Assembly (NCBI RefSeq): GCF_001485535.1
Contig: NZ_BCMZ01000002.1
Span: forward strand, 1 to 64,000
DNA from: Halobacterium sp. CBA1132
GTDB lineage: Archaea > Halobacteriota > Halobacteria > Halobacteriales > Halobacteriaceae
Reading direction: 5' to 3'
Length of the DNA: 64,000 nt
Shown here: piece by piece, positions 14,848 to 23,593 of the stretch
How the letters are laid out: each line of letters starts with the position of its first letter
Position numbering within the stretch: position 1 is the stretch's first letter
Notes under the pieces: generated by a model
What the model saw: only the letters and a program-made list of their open reading frames with translations
Told to the model about the DNA's origin: nothing
The model's database searches: none
Position numbers and translations under genes: made by a program

Positions 14848-15813
14848 ATGGTTGAGGTAACGGGTATCGGCGTTTATAGCTGTGTCAAAACGGAAGGTGA
14901 CGGTAACCCTGATCCTTCAACGGTAGGCGTCCTCGAAAACGAGGATTTTAACGATGACGCCGGCGCCGAGGCCTCCCGTATCTGTGAGGAGCTCATCGAT
15001 ACGGCACTTGGAAAGAAATACGGAGAATCTAAGAGTGCCAGGAACCACCGGTTCAGCGCTGAAGCCGAAGTGGAGCGATCCGATGATGGGGAATCAGTTC
15101 TCGATGTACTCGAGGAAGTCAGAAACGACGGGGATCTTGAGAAGTATAGCAAACATATTGCTGACTGGTATATCACCGAAATCCAATCTCGTTCTGACCT
15201 AATCATAGTCGCACCGTTCGAAGAACACGACCGCGAATTTGTGGCGGTGATTAAGACCCCGTTCCTCCCTGATGCACACGAAATCGATACCGACGAAATG
15301 TTCGTCGAGCACGAGCGAATTATCCGGGAAGAAACAGACAAGAGCATCATCTACCCCTTTTATGATGAATTTGAGGATGAGGCGGACTCTGATCGAGCGC
15401 GCGTATATCAACGGGATGGCAGTCAACACTACGCGAAATACTGGTGGCGATTTCTCCGACTCGAAGAAGAGAAACACCCTGACGAACTCGTAGAGAACTC
15501 CCTTGGTCAGCGGATGGACGAAGGGGATGGAGAGTTCGATTCGTTGGATGACTTCACCGAATTTGTCGCAGAAGAGTTCGACACCGAGGTCGGACAGGAG
15601 GCAACGGTTTCGGTAGAGATCGCGAATACCTCCTTCCAAATTCCACTGAGTGAATTTCAGCAACAAGAAAACGTGCAATTGGCGAAAGAAGGTAATACGT
15701 ACTATGTCGTTCTATCGGGAACACAACCACAGATGACGGTCGGGTCCGGGAGAAATAAACGCAGCGTGTTCGATGAAATTGACGATTTGCCGCACCCCAG
15801 CGACCTCTTCTAA
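14848..15813 (+). CDS. Unrecognised acidic cytoplasmic protein, gene 1 of AT-rich operon
   Basis: The product is 321 aa. I do not recognise the family with confidence. The segment SDLIIVAPFEEHDREFVAVI followed by HERIIREETDKSIIYPFYDE resembles the middle of NdpA/YejK-like or KwaB-like proteins, but the match is weak and no catalytic motif is obvious. No TM helix or signal is seen. A strong TATA-like element (GATATAATAC at about 14816-14825) precedes the start with nearly leaderless spacing. The gene is AT-richer than its surroundings and is followed after 6 nt by the membrane protein gene, so the two form one operon, probably acquired as a unit. Confidence 0.75.
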   Translation: MVEVTGIGVYSCVKTEGDGNPDPSTVGVLENEDFNDDAGAEASRICEELIDTALGKKYGESKSARNHRFSAEAEVERSDDGESVLDVLEEVRNDGDLEKYSKHIADWYITEIQSRSDLIIVAPFEEHDREFVAVIKTPFLPDAHEIDTDEMFVEHERIIREETDKSIIYPFYDEFEDEADSDRARVYQRDGSQHYAKYWWRFLRLEEEKHPDELVENSLGQRMDEGDGEFDSLDDFTEFVAEEFDTEVGQEATVSVEIANTSFQIPLSEFQQQENVQLAKEGNTYYVVLSGTQPQMTVGSGRNKRSVFDEIDDLPHPSDLF

Positions 15814-15819
15814 CTGAGT

Positions 15820-17619
15820 ATGTCTGCTGAAGTTACTGAAGTATTGCAACAGGTACAGGCCCTTGAGTCCGAGGGAGAGGTAGAAACAACGTTAGCCGAC
15901 ATCGGGTTTACCGTTACAGCCTCCGATCTTGACAGAAACGATTTTATTAGCGTAGTAAAGGCCGTTCACAACCATCCTGAGTGGTTTACGGATTTCGAAC
16001 TCCGATGTAGTTCCCCCACAATCCGGCTCTTTGGGAAAAGTGGGACAGGGGTCATGACACATAGTGATGGATTTGAGGAACTCACCGAATTAGACTTATC
16101 TACCGACCACGACAGAGCTGAGCGCGGTTTCAACAACTACCGTGATTCAGATATTGAGCGAGCAGCTGAGTTCGCTTATACACTTGTTAACGGTCTTCAC
16201 AACGATGACGGCCAAAGCGTTACACTCACAGGTATTGTAGACAAATCGGCTATTGAGGAAGAGCTGGTATCGACGTTTCCAAGCGTCCTTCAGGGCGAGA
16301 TTTCCGTGTTCCTCTGGCCTGATCCAGATACTCTTGGCCAGTGGATCGAGACCAAGTCGATTACTGATGTAATTGATGCATTTTTTGCGTTCGAGAAACT
16401 GCCTATATTCGTCTTTGAAAGCTCTGTCACTCCTATTTTCGGTGCCTCGGTTGTAACATCCTTAGAGGATATCAACGAACTGGGGGGCGAGGAACTTGCT
16501 GATGGTCGTGACAAGTATCAGGAGGCTATGCAGTGTGCCCGAGAGAGCACCGTTTGGCACGACGATCTATCTCCGGTTCCTCCAGCAGCTGTAATCTCGG
16601 TCATTGACCTGATTTCTGGATTCCGTCCTGTACTCGTGTACAGCGTTTTCGGGGTGTTCTCTTCGGCAGTTGAATCCAGAAACGGCTTGATTAAGTTCAT
16701 AGTCACTTCAGAGCCGACAACCTTTACAAAACAGGTCAATCCTCATGAAGTGAGTCAAGACTACGATTCATCCGCAATCGAAGGACTCGTATCTGCATAC
16801 GAGATCTATGCGGAACATGAGGATAAGGCGGCGTTCCGGGATTTTTGGCGACTTGCAATTGCTAACACCTGCGATGATTTACTCGACTTGCCGAACCACG
16901 TTGACGAGGTAAGGGACTACTACAGGGATTTGCAGGTTGATGCTATCGAGAAGAACTTCGACGACCTGAGCGACGCGATTCAGCAAATTCATTCCTTTAT
17001 GACCGGGCTGACGAACCGGGTTTCTGACGCGGCCACTCAGCTATCCCGCCAGATTCAGACTCTGTTGTTCACGCTCATCGGTACAATCATAGCGAATCTC
17101 TTTCTCGTTCTACGCTGGAACAACGTCACCTACGTACCACCATTCAGCCTGTTCATCCTCGCTGTACTGGTCGGCTTCTATTTCCCGCTAATTCAAGATC
17201 GGATTGAAGACCTGTCCGAACTGCGGAAGGAGGTTGAGAAAGATTATGAGATGTATGAAGCTGAGATTCGACGATTTAGCGAGCAGATTTTTGACTTCGA
17301 GGAGTTAGAAGGACGAAAGGATTCCTACATCAGAATAGCGAAGAAGAAGGAGGGATGGGCACAGGATCGGCTAGATCTGATATTCCGGTTATTGATGACC
17401 ATTTGGGGGGGTTTAGCAATCTGGTCTTTTGTTGGTTATGAGGCTGTGAGTATGCAGACCATCGTAGGCATCGTGTCTCTAGTCGGATTGATCGGTATCT
17501 GGTACTACCACTCTAATAACGAATATTTCGATTTACGGTACATGGTTGGATGTGTTGCCGTAAGTTTAGGCGCTCTAGGGGTACGAATCCTAATGGTACT
17601 CGGGATTGGGGGGTTCTAA
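15820..17619 (+). CDS. Large protein with C-terminal four-helix membrane domain, gene 2 of AT-rich operon
   Basis: The product is 599 aa. Residues 1 to about 405 are soluble and mixed alpha/beta, with no recognised motif. Two TM helices follow (LLFTLIGTIIANLFLVL and FSLFILAVLVGFYFPL), then a charged coiled coil (about 455-510, RIEDLSELRKEVEKDYEMYE), and two to three more TM helices to the C-terminus. This soluble sensor plus paired-TM effector layout recalls membrane-disrupting defence effectors, but no known domain was identified. It is AT-rich and tightly coupled to the 321-aa gene. Confidence 0.75.
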   Translation: MSAEVTEVLQQVQALESEGEVETTLADIGFTVTASDLDRNDFISVVKAVHNHPEWFTDFELRCSSPTIRLFGKSGTGVMTHSDGFEELTELDLSTDHDRAERGFNNYRDSDIERAAEFAYTLVNGLHNDDGQSVTLTGIVDKSAIEEELVSTFPSVLQGEISVFLWPDPDTLGQWIETKSITDVIDAFFAFEKLPIFVFESSVTPIFGASVVTSLEDINELGGEELADGRDKYQEAMQCARESTVWHDDLSPVPPAAVISVIDLISGFRPVLVYSVFGVFSSAVESRNGLIKFIVTSEPTTFTKQVNPHEVSQDYDSSAIEGLVSAYEIYAEHEDKAAFRDFWRLAIANTCDDLLDLPNHVDEVRDYYRDLQVDAIEKNFDDLSDAIQQIHSFMTGLTNRVSDAATQLSRQIQTLLFTLIGTIIANLFLVLRWNNVTYVPPFSLFILAVLVGFYFPLIQDRIEDLSELRKEVEKDYEMYEAEIRRFSEQIFDFEELEGRKDSYIRIAKKKEGWAQDRLDLIFRLLMTIWGGLAIWSFVGYEAVSMQTIVGIVSLVGLIGIWYYHSNNEYFDLRYMVGCVAVSLGALGVRILMVLGIGGF

Positions 17620-17680
17620 CCGGCTGGCAGGGTGGATAAAACGACGCTAGGCGATCTCCTGAGCACAACTGGAAACGCAG

Positions 17681-17911
17681 TTAGGAGTCTGCGTGGGCGT
17701 CCGCCCCGGCTCCGTCGCCCGGCCGCGTGAGAAGGCTCACCTCTTCCAGGAGGTCTCTCGCGGTCTCGACTCGCTCTCGATCCGCGTCGGTCAATCGGTC
17801 GACATCGAGTTGGTTGAGATTGCTGAGTACACGATGCATCCGGTAGCCCTGTTTGAACTCTTGCTCCATCGGAAGCGCCTCACCGCTCGCCGGCGCGGAA
17901 AGACTCGCCAT
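17681..17911 (-). CDS. Small hypothetical protein
   Basis: The product is 76 aa from the ATG at 17911. A central helical region (LNQLDVDRLTDADRERVETA RDLLEEV) is flanked by Ala/Gly/Asp-rich tails typical of haloarchaea. No catalytic motif is seen. The promoter region contains the long inverted repeat at 17947-17988. The function is unknown; it is short enough that expression should be confirmed. Confidence 0.5.
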   Translation of the reverse strand: MASLSAPASGEALPMEQEFKQGYRMHRVLSNLNQLDVDRLTDADRERVETARDLLEEVSLLTRPGDGAGADAHADS

Positions 17912-17946
17912 CGAGACCGGCGTCGGGCTTGCAAGATATCACGACC

Positions 17947-17988
17947 TTAACCAACGAACCTCGACGCTACTCCCAGACTGTTGGTTAA
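17947..17988. promoter_or_regulatory. Spaced inverted repeat TTAACCAAC/GTTGGTTAA, copy 1
   Basis: Two perfect 9-bp arms are separated by 24 nt and lie 36-77 nt upstream of the 17911 start. The same arms with a 23-nt unrelated spacer recur at 56850-56890. Conservation of arms but not spacer argues for a protein-binding site. Confidence 0.5.
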
Positions 17989-18007
17989 TCGACGCTCAGC
18001 ACTGGCG

Positions 18008-18415
18008 CTACTCGAGACTGGGGCCGTAGCGAGCCGAGCCACACACCCGGCACTCCCAGATCGGTTGCCCCGACCACGCCTCATCCGGGACCGACTCGTA
18101 GCTCTTGAACCGATGGTCGGTCGCCTGTCCACAGTTTTGACAGTCGAGTTCCTGCGTCGTCGATACCGACGACGCCTGGCGATCAGCCCCAGCTTCGCCA
18201 GCGGATTCGGTCAGCGCCATCGCTGGAACCAGCCATACCGCGTCGTCGGCGTCGTCGAGGACCGCGTCGAGACGCGACGCGTCGCGGATGCCGTCCCCAC
18301 GCTGGTCGTAGAGCCGCGTCGGGCCCTGATCCGGACGCTCCGACGCTTCCTGCCCGTGCCACTCAGTCCGGTCACGGGCGGCACTGAGAAGCCGCTCTCC
18401 CTCCTCTGACGACAC
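18008..18415 (-). CDS. C-terminal zinc-ribbon hypothetical protein
   Basis: Translation from a GTG at 18415 gives 135 aa. The C-terminus holds a four-cysteine zinc ribbon (CQNCGQATDHRF, then WECRVCGSARYG). The N-terminal part is acidic and variable, and contains VLDDADDAVWLVPAMAL. It resembles small haloarchaeal zinc proteins of unknown role. The start codon is uncertain because no Shine-Dalgarno or TATA element decides it. Confidence 0.55.
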   Translation of the reverse strand: MSSEEGERLLSAARDRTEWHGQEASERPDQGPTRLYDQRGDGIRDASRLDAVLDDADDAVWLVPAMALTESAGEAGADRQASSVSTTQELDCQNCGQATDHRFKSYESVPDEAWSGQPIWECRVCGSARYGPSLE

Positions 18416-18443
18416 CTGTACCGCGTCGGGGAGTAAGGGCCAT

Positions 18444-18490
18444 TACTCGGCCAGCTGGCGCGCCGGCGCCTCGTCGAGATCGTAGATGAG
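18444..18490 (-). pseudogene. 3' tail of a gene cut by the IS element
   Basis: Directly at the transposon right end the minus strand reads QTLIYDLDEAPARQLAE and then a stop. The stub begins exactly where transposon sequence ends. It may be the C-terminus of the zinc-ribbon gene whose 5' part is at 20140-20431, separated by insertion of the IS; this link is inferred from position only. Confidence 0.35.
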
Positions 18491-18491
18491 C

Positions 18492-18549
18492 GTTTGACAT
18501 CCTCCCGGGCGTGAATGCCGGGGTTTCCTCCGTGGGAGTCTCAGCCGGT

Positions 18550-18560
<11 letters not shown>
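18492..18560 (-). ncRNA. Predicted guide RNA (omega/reRNA) region of TnpB
   Basis: In IS605 elements the guide RNA comes from the tnpB 3' end plus the right-end hairpin, and its 5'-most guide is the flanking DNA. The hairpin at 18496-18520 and the overlap with the tnpB end fit this. The boundaries are inferred, not seen. Confidence 0.35.
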
Positions 18561-19887
<1,327 letters not shown>

Positions 19888-19930
19888 GACAACAGATTAT
19901 TATACTTTTAGTCTTAAAGACTTTACGTCC

Positions 19931-20062
19931 ATGCGACCCAATATCGATATTTCACATACTCTCGGTGGCCGAGTCAAAGACTACGCAGAAGCGAACGATC
20001 TGGACCTCTCGGAAGCCTATACCGTAGTGCTTGAGGCGGGATTAGATGAATTGGAGAGCTGA
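19931..20062 (+). CDS. Small RHH-like protein paired with TnpB
   Basis: The product is 43 aa: MRPNIDISHTLGGRVKDYAE, then ANDLDLSEAYTVVLEAGLDE and LES. The strand-helix-helix pattern (NIDISHTL, RVKDYAEAN, SEAYTVVLEAGL) fits a minimal ribbon-helix-helix DNA-binding protein. It starts 44 nt from the tnpB start on the opposite strand. An AT-rich TTATTATACTTTTAG region between them holds both promoters. I infer that it represses or controls tnpB. Confidence 0.65.
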   Translation: MRPNIDISHTLGGRVKDYAEANDLDLSEAYTVVLEAGLDELES

Positions 20063-20139
20063 GTATCCAGGTATAGCGTAACCCATAGTTGTTGCTCCAA
20101 TTGTCGAATTCATACTCTGGCTAAAGCCGGGAGCTCTCT

Positions 20140-20431
20140 CCTCGCTTATCGGTATTCCTCGTCGACGCTGTCTCGTTCGTGCTAGTGGCGTCACATCGAG
20201 ATGGTTCGTGAGACAGAACCGGCATTTCGTCTGGCCGTCTGGGACTGACGCCCCACAGGACCGACACTCGCCATCGGCGGCCGTCGGCGCATCAGGGTAG
20301 CCACCAGAACTCGTCGCGACGCGTTGCCGTCGGGGGTCTCCTTCACACCCGTCGTCCAGTCTCGTGTCCGGAATGTGGGACGCCTCGCCGGTCGGCCGCA
20401 GTTCCTCGAGGTCTAGATAGCGATCATGCAT
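20140..20431 (-). pseudogene. Truncated zinc-ribbon gene (biosurfactant protein 1-like)
   Basis: The start ATG at 20431 gives MHDRYLDLEELRPTGEASHI and a zinc ribbon CRSCGASVPDGQTKCRFCLT NHLD, a signature I associate with haloarchaeal proteins labelled biosurfactant protein 1. After NHLD the frame becomes implausible; a neighbouring frame continues as TSTNETASTRNTDK, so a frameshift precedes the transposon junction. The gene is therefore broken by frameshift and IS insertion. Its first ~30 codons recur as a remnant at about 56985-57069. Confidence 0.65.
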
Positions 20432-20523
20432 CGATTGGACCGTGGGTTGTTTCGGGTTTGTATTTCAATTTCAGGGCCAGTAGTCCGCCTTGTCTTCCAC
20501 TTGAGCATGAGGCATGAAATAAG

Positions 20524-20560
20524 TCATGCGAACATCTTATACTTCATGAGCAAGTAGATG
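20524..20560 (+). promoter_or_regulatory. Promoter/operator of RHH-PIN-wHTH module, copy 1
   Basis: The segment CATGCGAACATCTTATACTT CATGA contains a TATA-like CTTATACTT bracketed by CATG repeats. It is conserved almost base for base at 57161-57187 while flanking sequence differs between the copies. Conservation suggests that the module's own DNA-binding protein acts here. Confidence 0.5.
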
Positions 20561-20581
20561 GAAGTAGTAGCGGGGATCCGC

Positions 20582-20893
20582 ATGAGCAGTAACGACACGA
20601 AGCACGTGCAAACGGAGCTGAATGAGGACGAATACGAACGCTTCCGGGAGTTCGCTCGAGAGCACGGCCTCTCGCTCAAGGAAGCCGGCCACGAGGCGCT
20701 TCTCGAGTGGATCGAACGCCAGCAGCAAGCTGACCCAAACGACCCGGCGTTCACCGTCCTCGACGACCTTGATGACGAGTCCCTTCCAGCGTCGGCGGCG
20801 ACGGATGCTCGCGAGGAAGACGATCTCGTCGACGAGTGGCACGGCAGTGACGAATCGTTCACGCTCGCCGACGATCCATCCGCGGAGCCCTGA
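20582..20893 (+). CDS. RHH-like antitoxin, module copy 1
   Basis: The start MSSNDTKHVQTELNEDEYER is chosen over an ATG 24 nt upstream because only the later part is well conserved between the two copies. The product is 103 aa. The N-terminal strand-helix-helix (HVQTELNEDEYERFREFARE then LSLKEAGHEALLEWIER) fits an RHH fold. The acidic C-terminal half (DDLDDESLPAS, DDPSAEP) would bind the PIN partner that starts 6 nt downstream. It is nearly identical to 57217-57528. Confidence 0.75.
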   Translation: MSSNDTKHVQTELNEDEYERFREFAREHGLSLKEAGHEALLEWIERQQQADPNDPAFTVLDDLDDESLPASAATDAREEDDLVDEWHGSDESFTLADDPSAEP

Positions 20894-20899
20894 CCGCTG

Positions 20900-21397
20900 A
20901 TGGCAGAGCCAGTCGAGACCCCAATCGGCACGGTCACAGCCGAGCATTTTCGCCCAGGGCACGTCCGCCATCAGGTCGTCGTCGGCCCGAAGTTCCTGTA
21001 CGCATTATTCAACCCCCAAGATCAGATGCACGCAGTCTCGCGGGCGTTCATGGCCTTTGTCCGCGACGGTGACCTCCCCTATCGTCGTCTCATCGTCAAC
21101 GATCACATCGTCGACGAGGCTGCAACCCGGCTGAAAAAGCAAGCGTCGATGCGAAACGCAGCCACGTTCCTGACGACCATCGACGAGAGCACGCTGTATC
21201 AGTCCGAATCCGTCCCCGAGGACGCTTTCGAGGACGCGAAATCGACGTTTATCGAGTGGACCGACCTGGATGCGTCACTTACTGATTTTACTGTTGCAGC
21301 GCATATGCAGGCCTTAGAGGTCGATCATATCCTCACCTACGACCGGCACTACGATGCGTTCGACGTGACAACACTTCCGTATCGTAATCAGGACTAG
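20900..21397 (+). CDS. PIN-domain toxin-like protein, module copy 1
   Basis: The product is 165 aa. PIN features include NDHIVDEAATRL (Glu), LTDFTVAAHM (Asp) and HILTYDRHYDAF (Asp near the end). The first acidic position, normally Asp in a V-D-x-x-x-L motif, reads VVVGPKFLYALFN with Gly. Both copies share this, so the loss is old and may mean altered catalysis. PIN proteins are RNases. It sits between the RHH gene and the wHTH gene in one operon. Confidence 0.8.
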   Translation: MAEPVETPIGTVTAEHFRPGHVRHQVVVGPKFLYALFNPQDQMHAVSRAFMAFVRDGDLPYRRLIVNDHIVDEAATRLKKQASMRNAATFLTTIDESTLYQSESVPEDAFEDAKSTFIEWTDLDASLTDFTVAAHMQALEVDHILTYDRHYDAFDVTTLPYRNQD

Positions 21398-21408
21398 AGG
21401 TGCCAAGC

Positions 21409-21960
21409 ATGCCCGAATCCTCGCGGAATGGGGTCCAGTCGTGGGGTGAGGCGATGAGCGCCCGCGACCGTATTCGGGCAGTCGTTGAGACGCTTCGCGA
21501 ACCGCGATCCGTCAACTGGATCAGCGAGCAGGCTGACGCCGCCTGGAGTACAACCAACGAGGAGCTCCAGAATCTCGTCGACCAGGGACAGCTGCGCCGC
21601 GTCGAGGCCGGCGAGACGACACGCTACCAGCCGGACTACACCCGACTGCTCTTCGAGGAAATCCGCACGCTCATCGAGGAGAACACGCGCGAGGAGCTAC
21701 GCAACGAACTAGCGGCGATCACCGAGGAGATCGAGGAGTGGCAGGCGACCCACGACGTCGAGACGTGGGAGGCCCTCGAACAGTCGCTCGCCGACGGTGA
21801 TCTCACAAGTGCCGAGCTCCGCGAACGCCGCGACGTAATCACGCGCTGGGAGGAGAACGAGGGGGATCGCCGCCTCATCAAGCACGCGCTGGAACTCTAC
21901 TCGGACGTCGAAGCCGCCCGCGAACAGCTGAGGGACGACAGCAGTTCTCGTCGGCGGTAG
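21409..21960 (+). CDS. wHTH protein (DUF7342-like), module copy 1
   Basis: The product is 183 aa. A winged-helix domain lies at about 25-75 (RDRIRAVVETLREPRSVNWI, SEQADAAWSTTNEELQNLVD QG). A coiled-coil helical region (LIEENTREELRNELAAITEE) and a C-terminal helical part (LIKHALELYSDVEAAREQL) follow. I take it for the haloarchaeal DUF7342 family, used as DNA-binding partners of toxins. It follows the PIN gene by 11 nt. The region after it (to 22007) has no gene. Confidence 0.75.
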   Translation: MPESSRNGVQSWGEAMSARDRIRAVVETLREPRSVNWISEQADAAWSTTNEELQNLVDQGQLRRVEAGETTRYQPDYTRLLFEEIRTLIEENTREELRNELAAITEEIEEWQATHDVETWEALEQSLADGDLTSAELRERRDVITRWEENEGDRRLIKHALELYSDVEAAREQLRDDSSSRRR

Positions 21961-22007
21961 CGGCGATTCGCTGGAAAGCGAGTCTCCCCAATCTCCATGT
22001 GGCCGGA

Positions 22008-22568
22008 TTAATCGAGGAGGCCGAGTTCGGAAAGCCGGTCCTGCACGTGCATGAGTGCTTGCTGGGCTTCGTCCGTTTCTGTTCCACCAGTAATGACGAG
22101 CTTCCCGCTGCCAAAGAGGAGCACGACGACGTCGGGGTCATCGAGCCGATAGACGAGCCCGGGGAACTGTTCAGGTTCGTACTCGATTTGCTCTAAGCCA
22201 AGCCCGATCGCAATCGCGTTCAAGTTCAGCGACTGCTCGAGACTGGCACTAGAAACGATGTTCTGCACCTCGATCGGCGGATTACTGTCGACGTCGATCC
22301 CTAACTCGCGGAGGTCATCGAAGACGATGTCGAGGGCTTCGTGGACGTCATCGACGCTTTTCGCACCAGTGCAGACGACTTTCCCTGACCGGAAGATCAG
22401 CGTGGCTGATTTCGGCTCCTGGAGGCGGTAGACGATTCCAGGGAAGTCCTCGGGGTTGTAGTCGGCGCCGTCGAGATCCACTGCGAGTTGGTCGAGGGCG
22501 AGTTCTTGGCCGAGATCACTGGATGCAACAACGTTCTCGATTTGGATTGTGTCCGCCAGCGTGCTCAT
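22008..22568 (-). CDS. tbp: TATA-binding protein
   Basis: The product is 186 aa with the two-fold repeated TBP saddle: IQIENVVASSDLGQELALDQ then FPGIVYRLQEPKSATLIFRS GKVV, and VQNIVSSASLEQSLNLNAIA then FPGLVYRLDDPDVVVLLFGS GKLV. Length and repeat spacing match archaeal TBPs, and a short acidic C-terminal tail is present. A TATA box (TTTAAGTAA, centred 26 nt upstream of the ATG) indicates a leaderless transcript. Extra TBPs on haloarchaeal replicons serve condition-specific promoters with partner TFBs, two of which lie in this window. Confidence 0.97.
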   Translation of the reverse strand: MSTLADTIQIENVVASSDLGQELALDQLAVDLDGADYNPEDFPGIVYRLQEPKSATLIFRSGKVVCTGAKSVDDVHEALDIVFDDLRELGIDVDSNPPIEVQNIVSSASLEQSLNLNAIAIGLGLEQIEYEPEQFPGLVYRLDDPDVVVLLFGSGKLVITGGTETDEAQQALMHVQDRLSELGLLD

Positions 22569-22825
22569 ACGGGGTACTCGTCGGACAAATTACTTAAAGT
22601 ACGGCGGGTGGAAATTCGTTCCTTTGTTGAAACCCTCAACGGCTACTAGGTTCGGGCCTAGGTCGGTCAGTACAGACCCAGTCTCGGGAACATCACAGAT
22701 CAATACTTGTCGCATAGATCGCCTGGCCATGGAGTGACCAATTTGCCGCTGTTGAAATCCCATTGATCAGATATTATGTAGGGTGAAACAACCCGTAAGT
22801 GAGTATGCGGATTGAGCGAACTCGC
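22569..22825. other. Intergenic region with no supported gene
   Basis: It holds the TBP promoter on its left. The rest contains repeated TGTTGAAA-type words (GTTGAAACCC, GTTGAAATCCC), probably worn transposon sequence. No intact frame is convincing. Confidence 0.35.
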
Positions 22826-23023
22826 CTACTCAGTATCCATGAATACACCAATAGTTCCGAGGAATCCGGACGCGAAAACCGTGAGCCCGATAACTGGATT
22901 GAAGTAGTGAGCAATAGCGAGACCAAGTAAACTGACCTGTGTCCCCAGAACCATCATCTGCGTCCCGAGACGGTTGATATCGGCATCAGACTTCGGCACA
23001 GAAAAATGATGGAAAGGAGCCAT
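22826..23023 (-). CDS. Small two-TM membrane protein
   Basis: The product is 65 aa. Two hydrophobic helices (MMVLGTQVSLLGLAIAHYF and VIGLTVFASGFLGTIGVFM) are joined by a short turn after a polar N-terminus. The AT-richer sequence and clean membrane pattern support a real gene. The function is unknown. The neighbouring TBP gene is too far to be in an operon. Confidence 0.6.
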   Translation of the reverse strand: MAPFHHFSVPKSDADINRLGTQMMVLGTQVSLLGLAIAHYFNPVIGLTVFASGFLGTIGVFMDTE

Positions 23024-23101
23024 GTTAAATATTGATAGAGCGTCAGTCTGTACTTAGCAATCCCTCCGCGGACAGTGAATTGCTGGAGTCGTTTCTGCTG
23101 G

Positions 23102-23593
23102 TCAGCAGATGCACTCGTGGTGTTGGCCGGCCAAGTGAGCGACTTGCTTGTGAATGCGGTTTGCGAGCGCGAGCATCGTCGCGGCTCGCGCTCGTGTCGC
23201 CATCCCGTCCTGGTAGTACGTCTGTGCGCGATTATCCGTCCAGAGTGCGTCCAGCCTGGCGGCGAGCTCAGGGCTGATGAATCCGACGTCAGCGCTCCGG
23301 TTGATCGCCGTCGTGTGTGATTGTGGCGGGTTCGCTGGGTCCTGGTGCCCCTCGTCGATCAACCAGAACAACAACGTCTTCTCGATGGACGTGAAGGCGG
23401 CTTCGATCGTCAGCGTGTAATATCCGTCAGCCATGAGCTGGCCGGCTCCGGAGAGTGATCGGCACGCTTTTCGTAACTGCACGGAGCCAGCATCAGACAC
23501 GTCAAGCCCTGCTTCCGGCTCTTGATTGCCGTGCCGAAATGCGGCTTCAGCCTCAGAGAGCTCTGACTCGACGTCGTCAAGCGTGAGTGGCAT
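23102..23593 (-). CDS. HEPN-domain toxin
   Basis: The product is 163 aa. The all-helical protein carries RIHKQVAH near the C-terminus, matching the HEPN R-x(4-6)-H RNase motif. Its ATG overlaps the stop of the upstream nucleotidyltransferase (TGATG), so the two are translationally coupled. In HEPN/MNT modules the HEPN protein is the RNase toxin and MNT neutralises it by nucleotide transfer. The C-terminus HECIC is unusual but looks intact. Confidence 0.82.
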   Translation of the reverse strand: MPLTLDDVESELSEAEAAFRHGNQEPEAGLDVSDAGSVQLRKACRSLSGAGQLMADGYYTLTIEAAFTSIEKTLLFWLIDEGHQDPANPPQSHTTAINRSADVGFISPELAARLDALWTDNRAQTYYQDGMATRARAATMLALANRIHKQVAHLAGQHHECIC

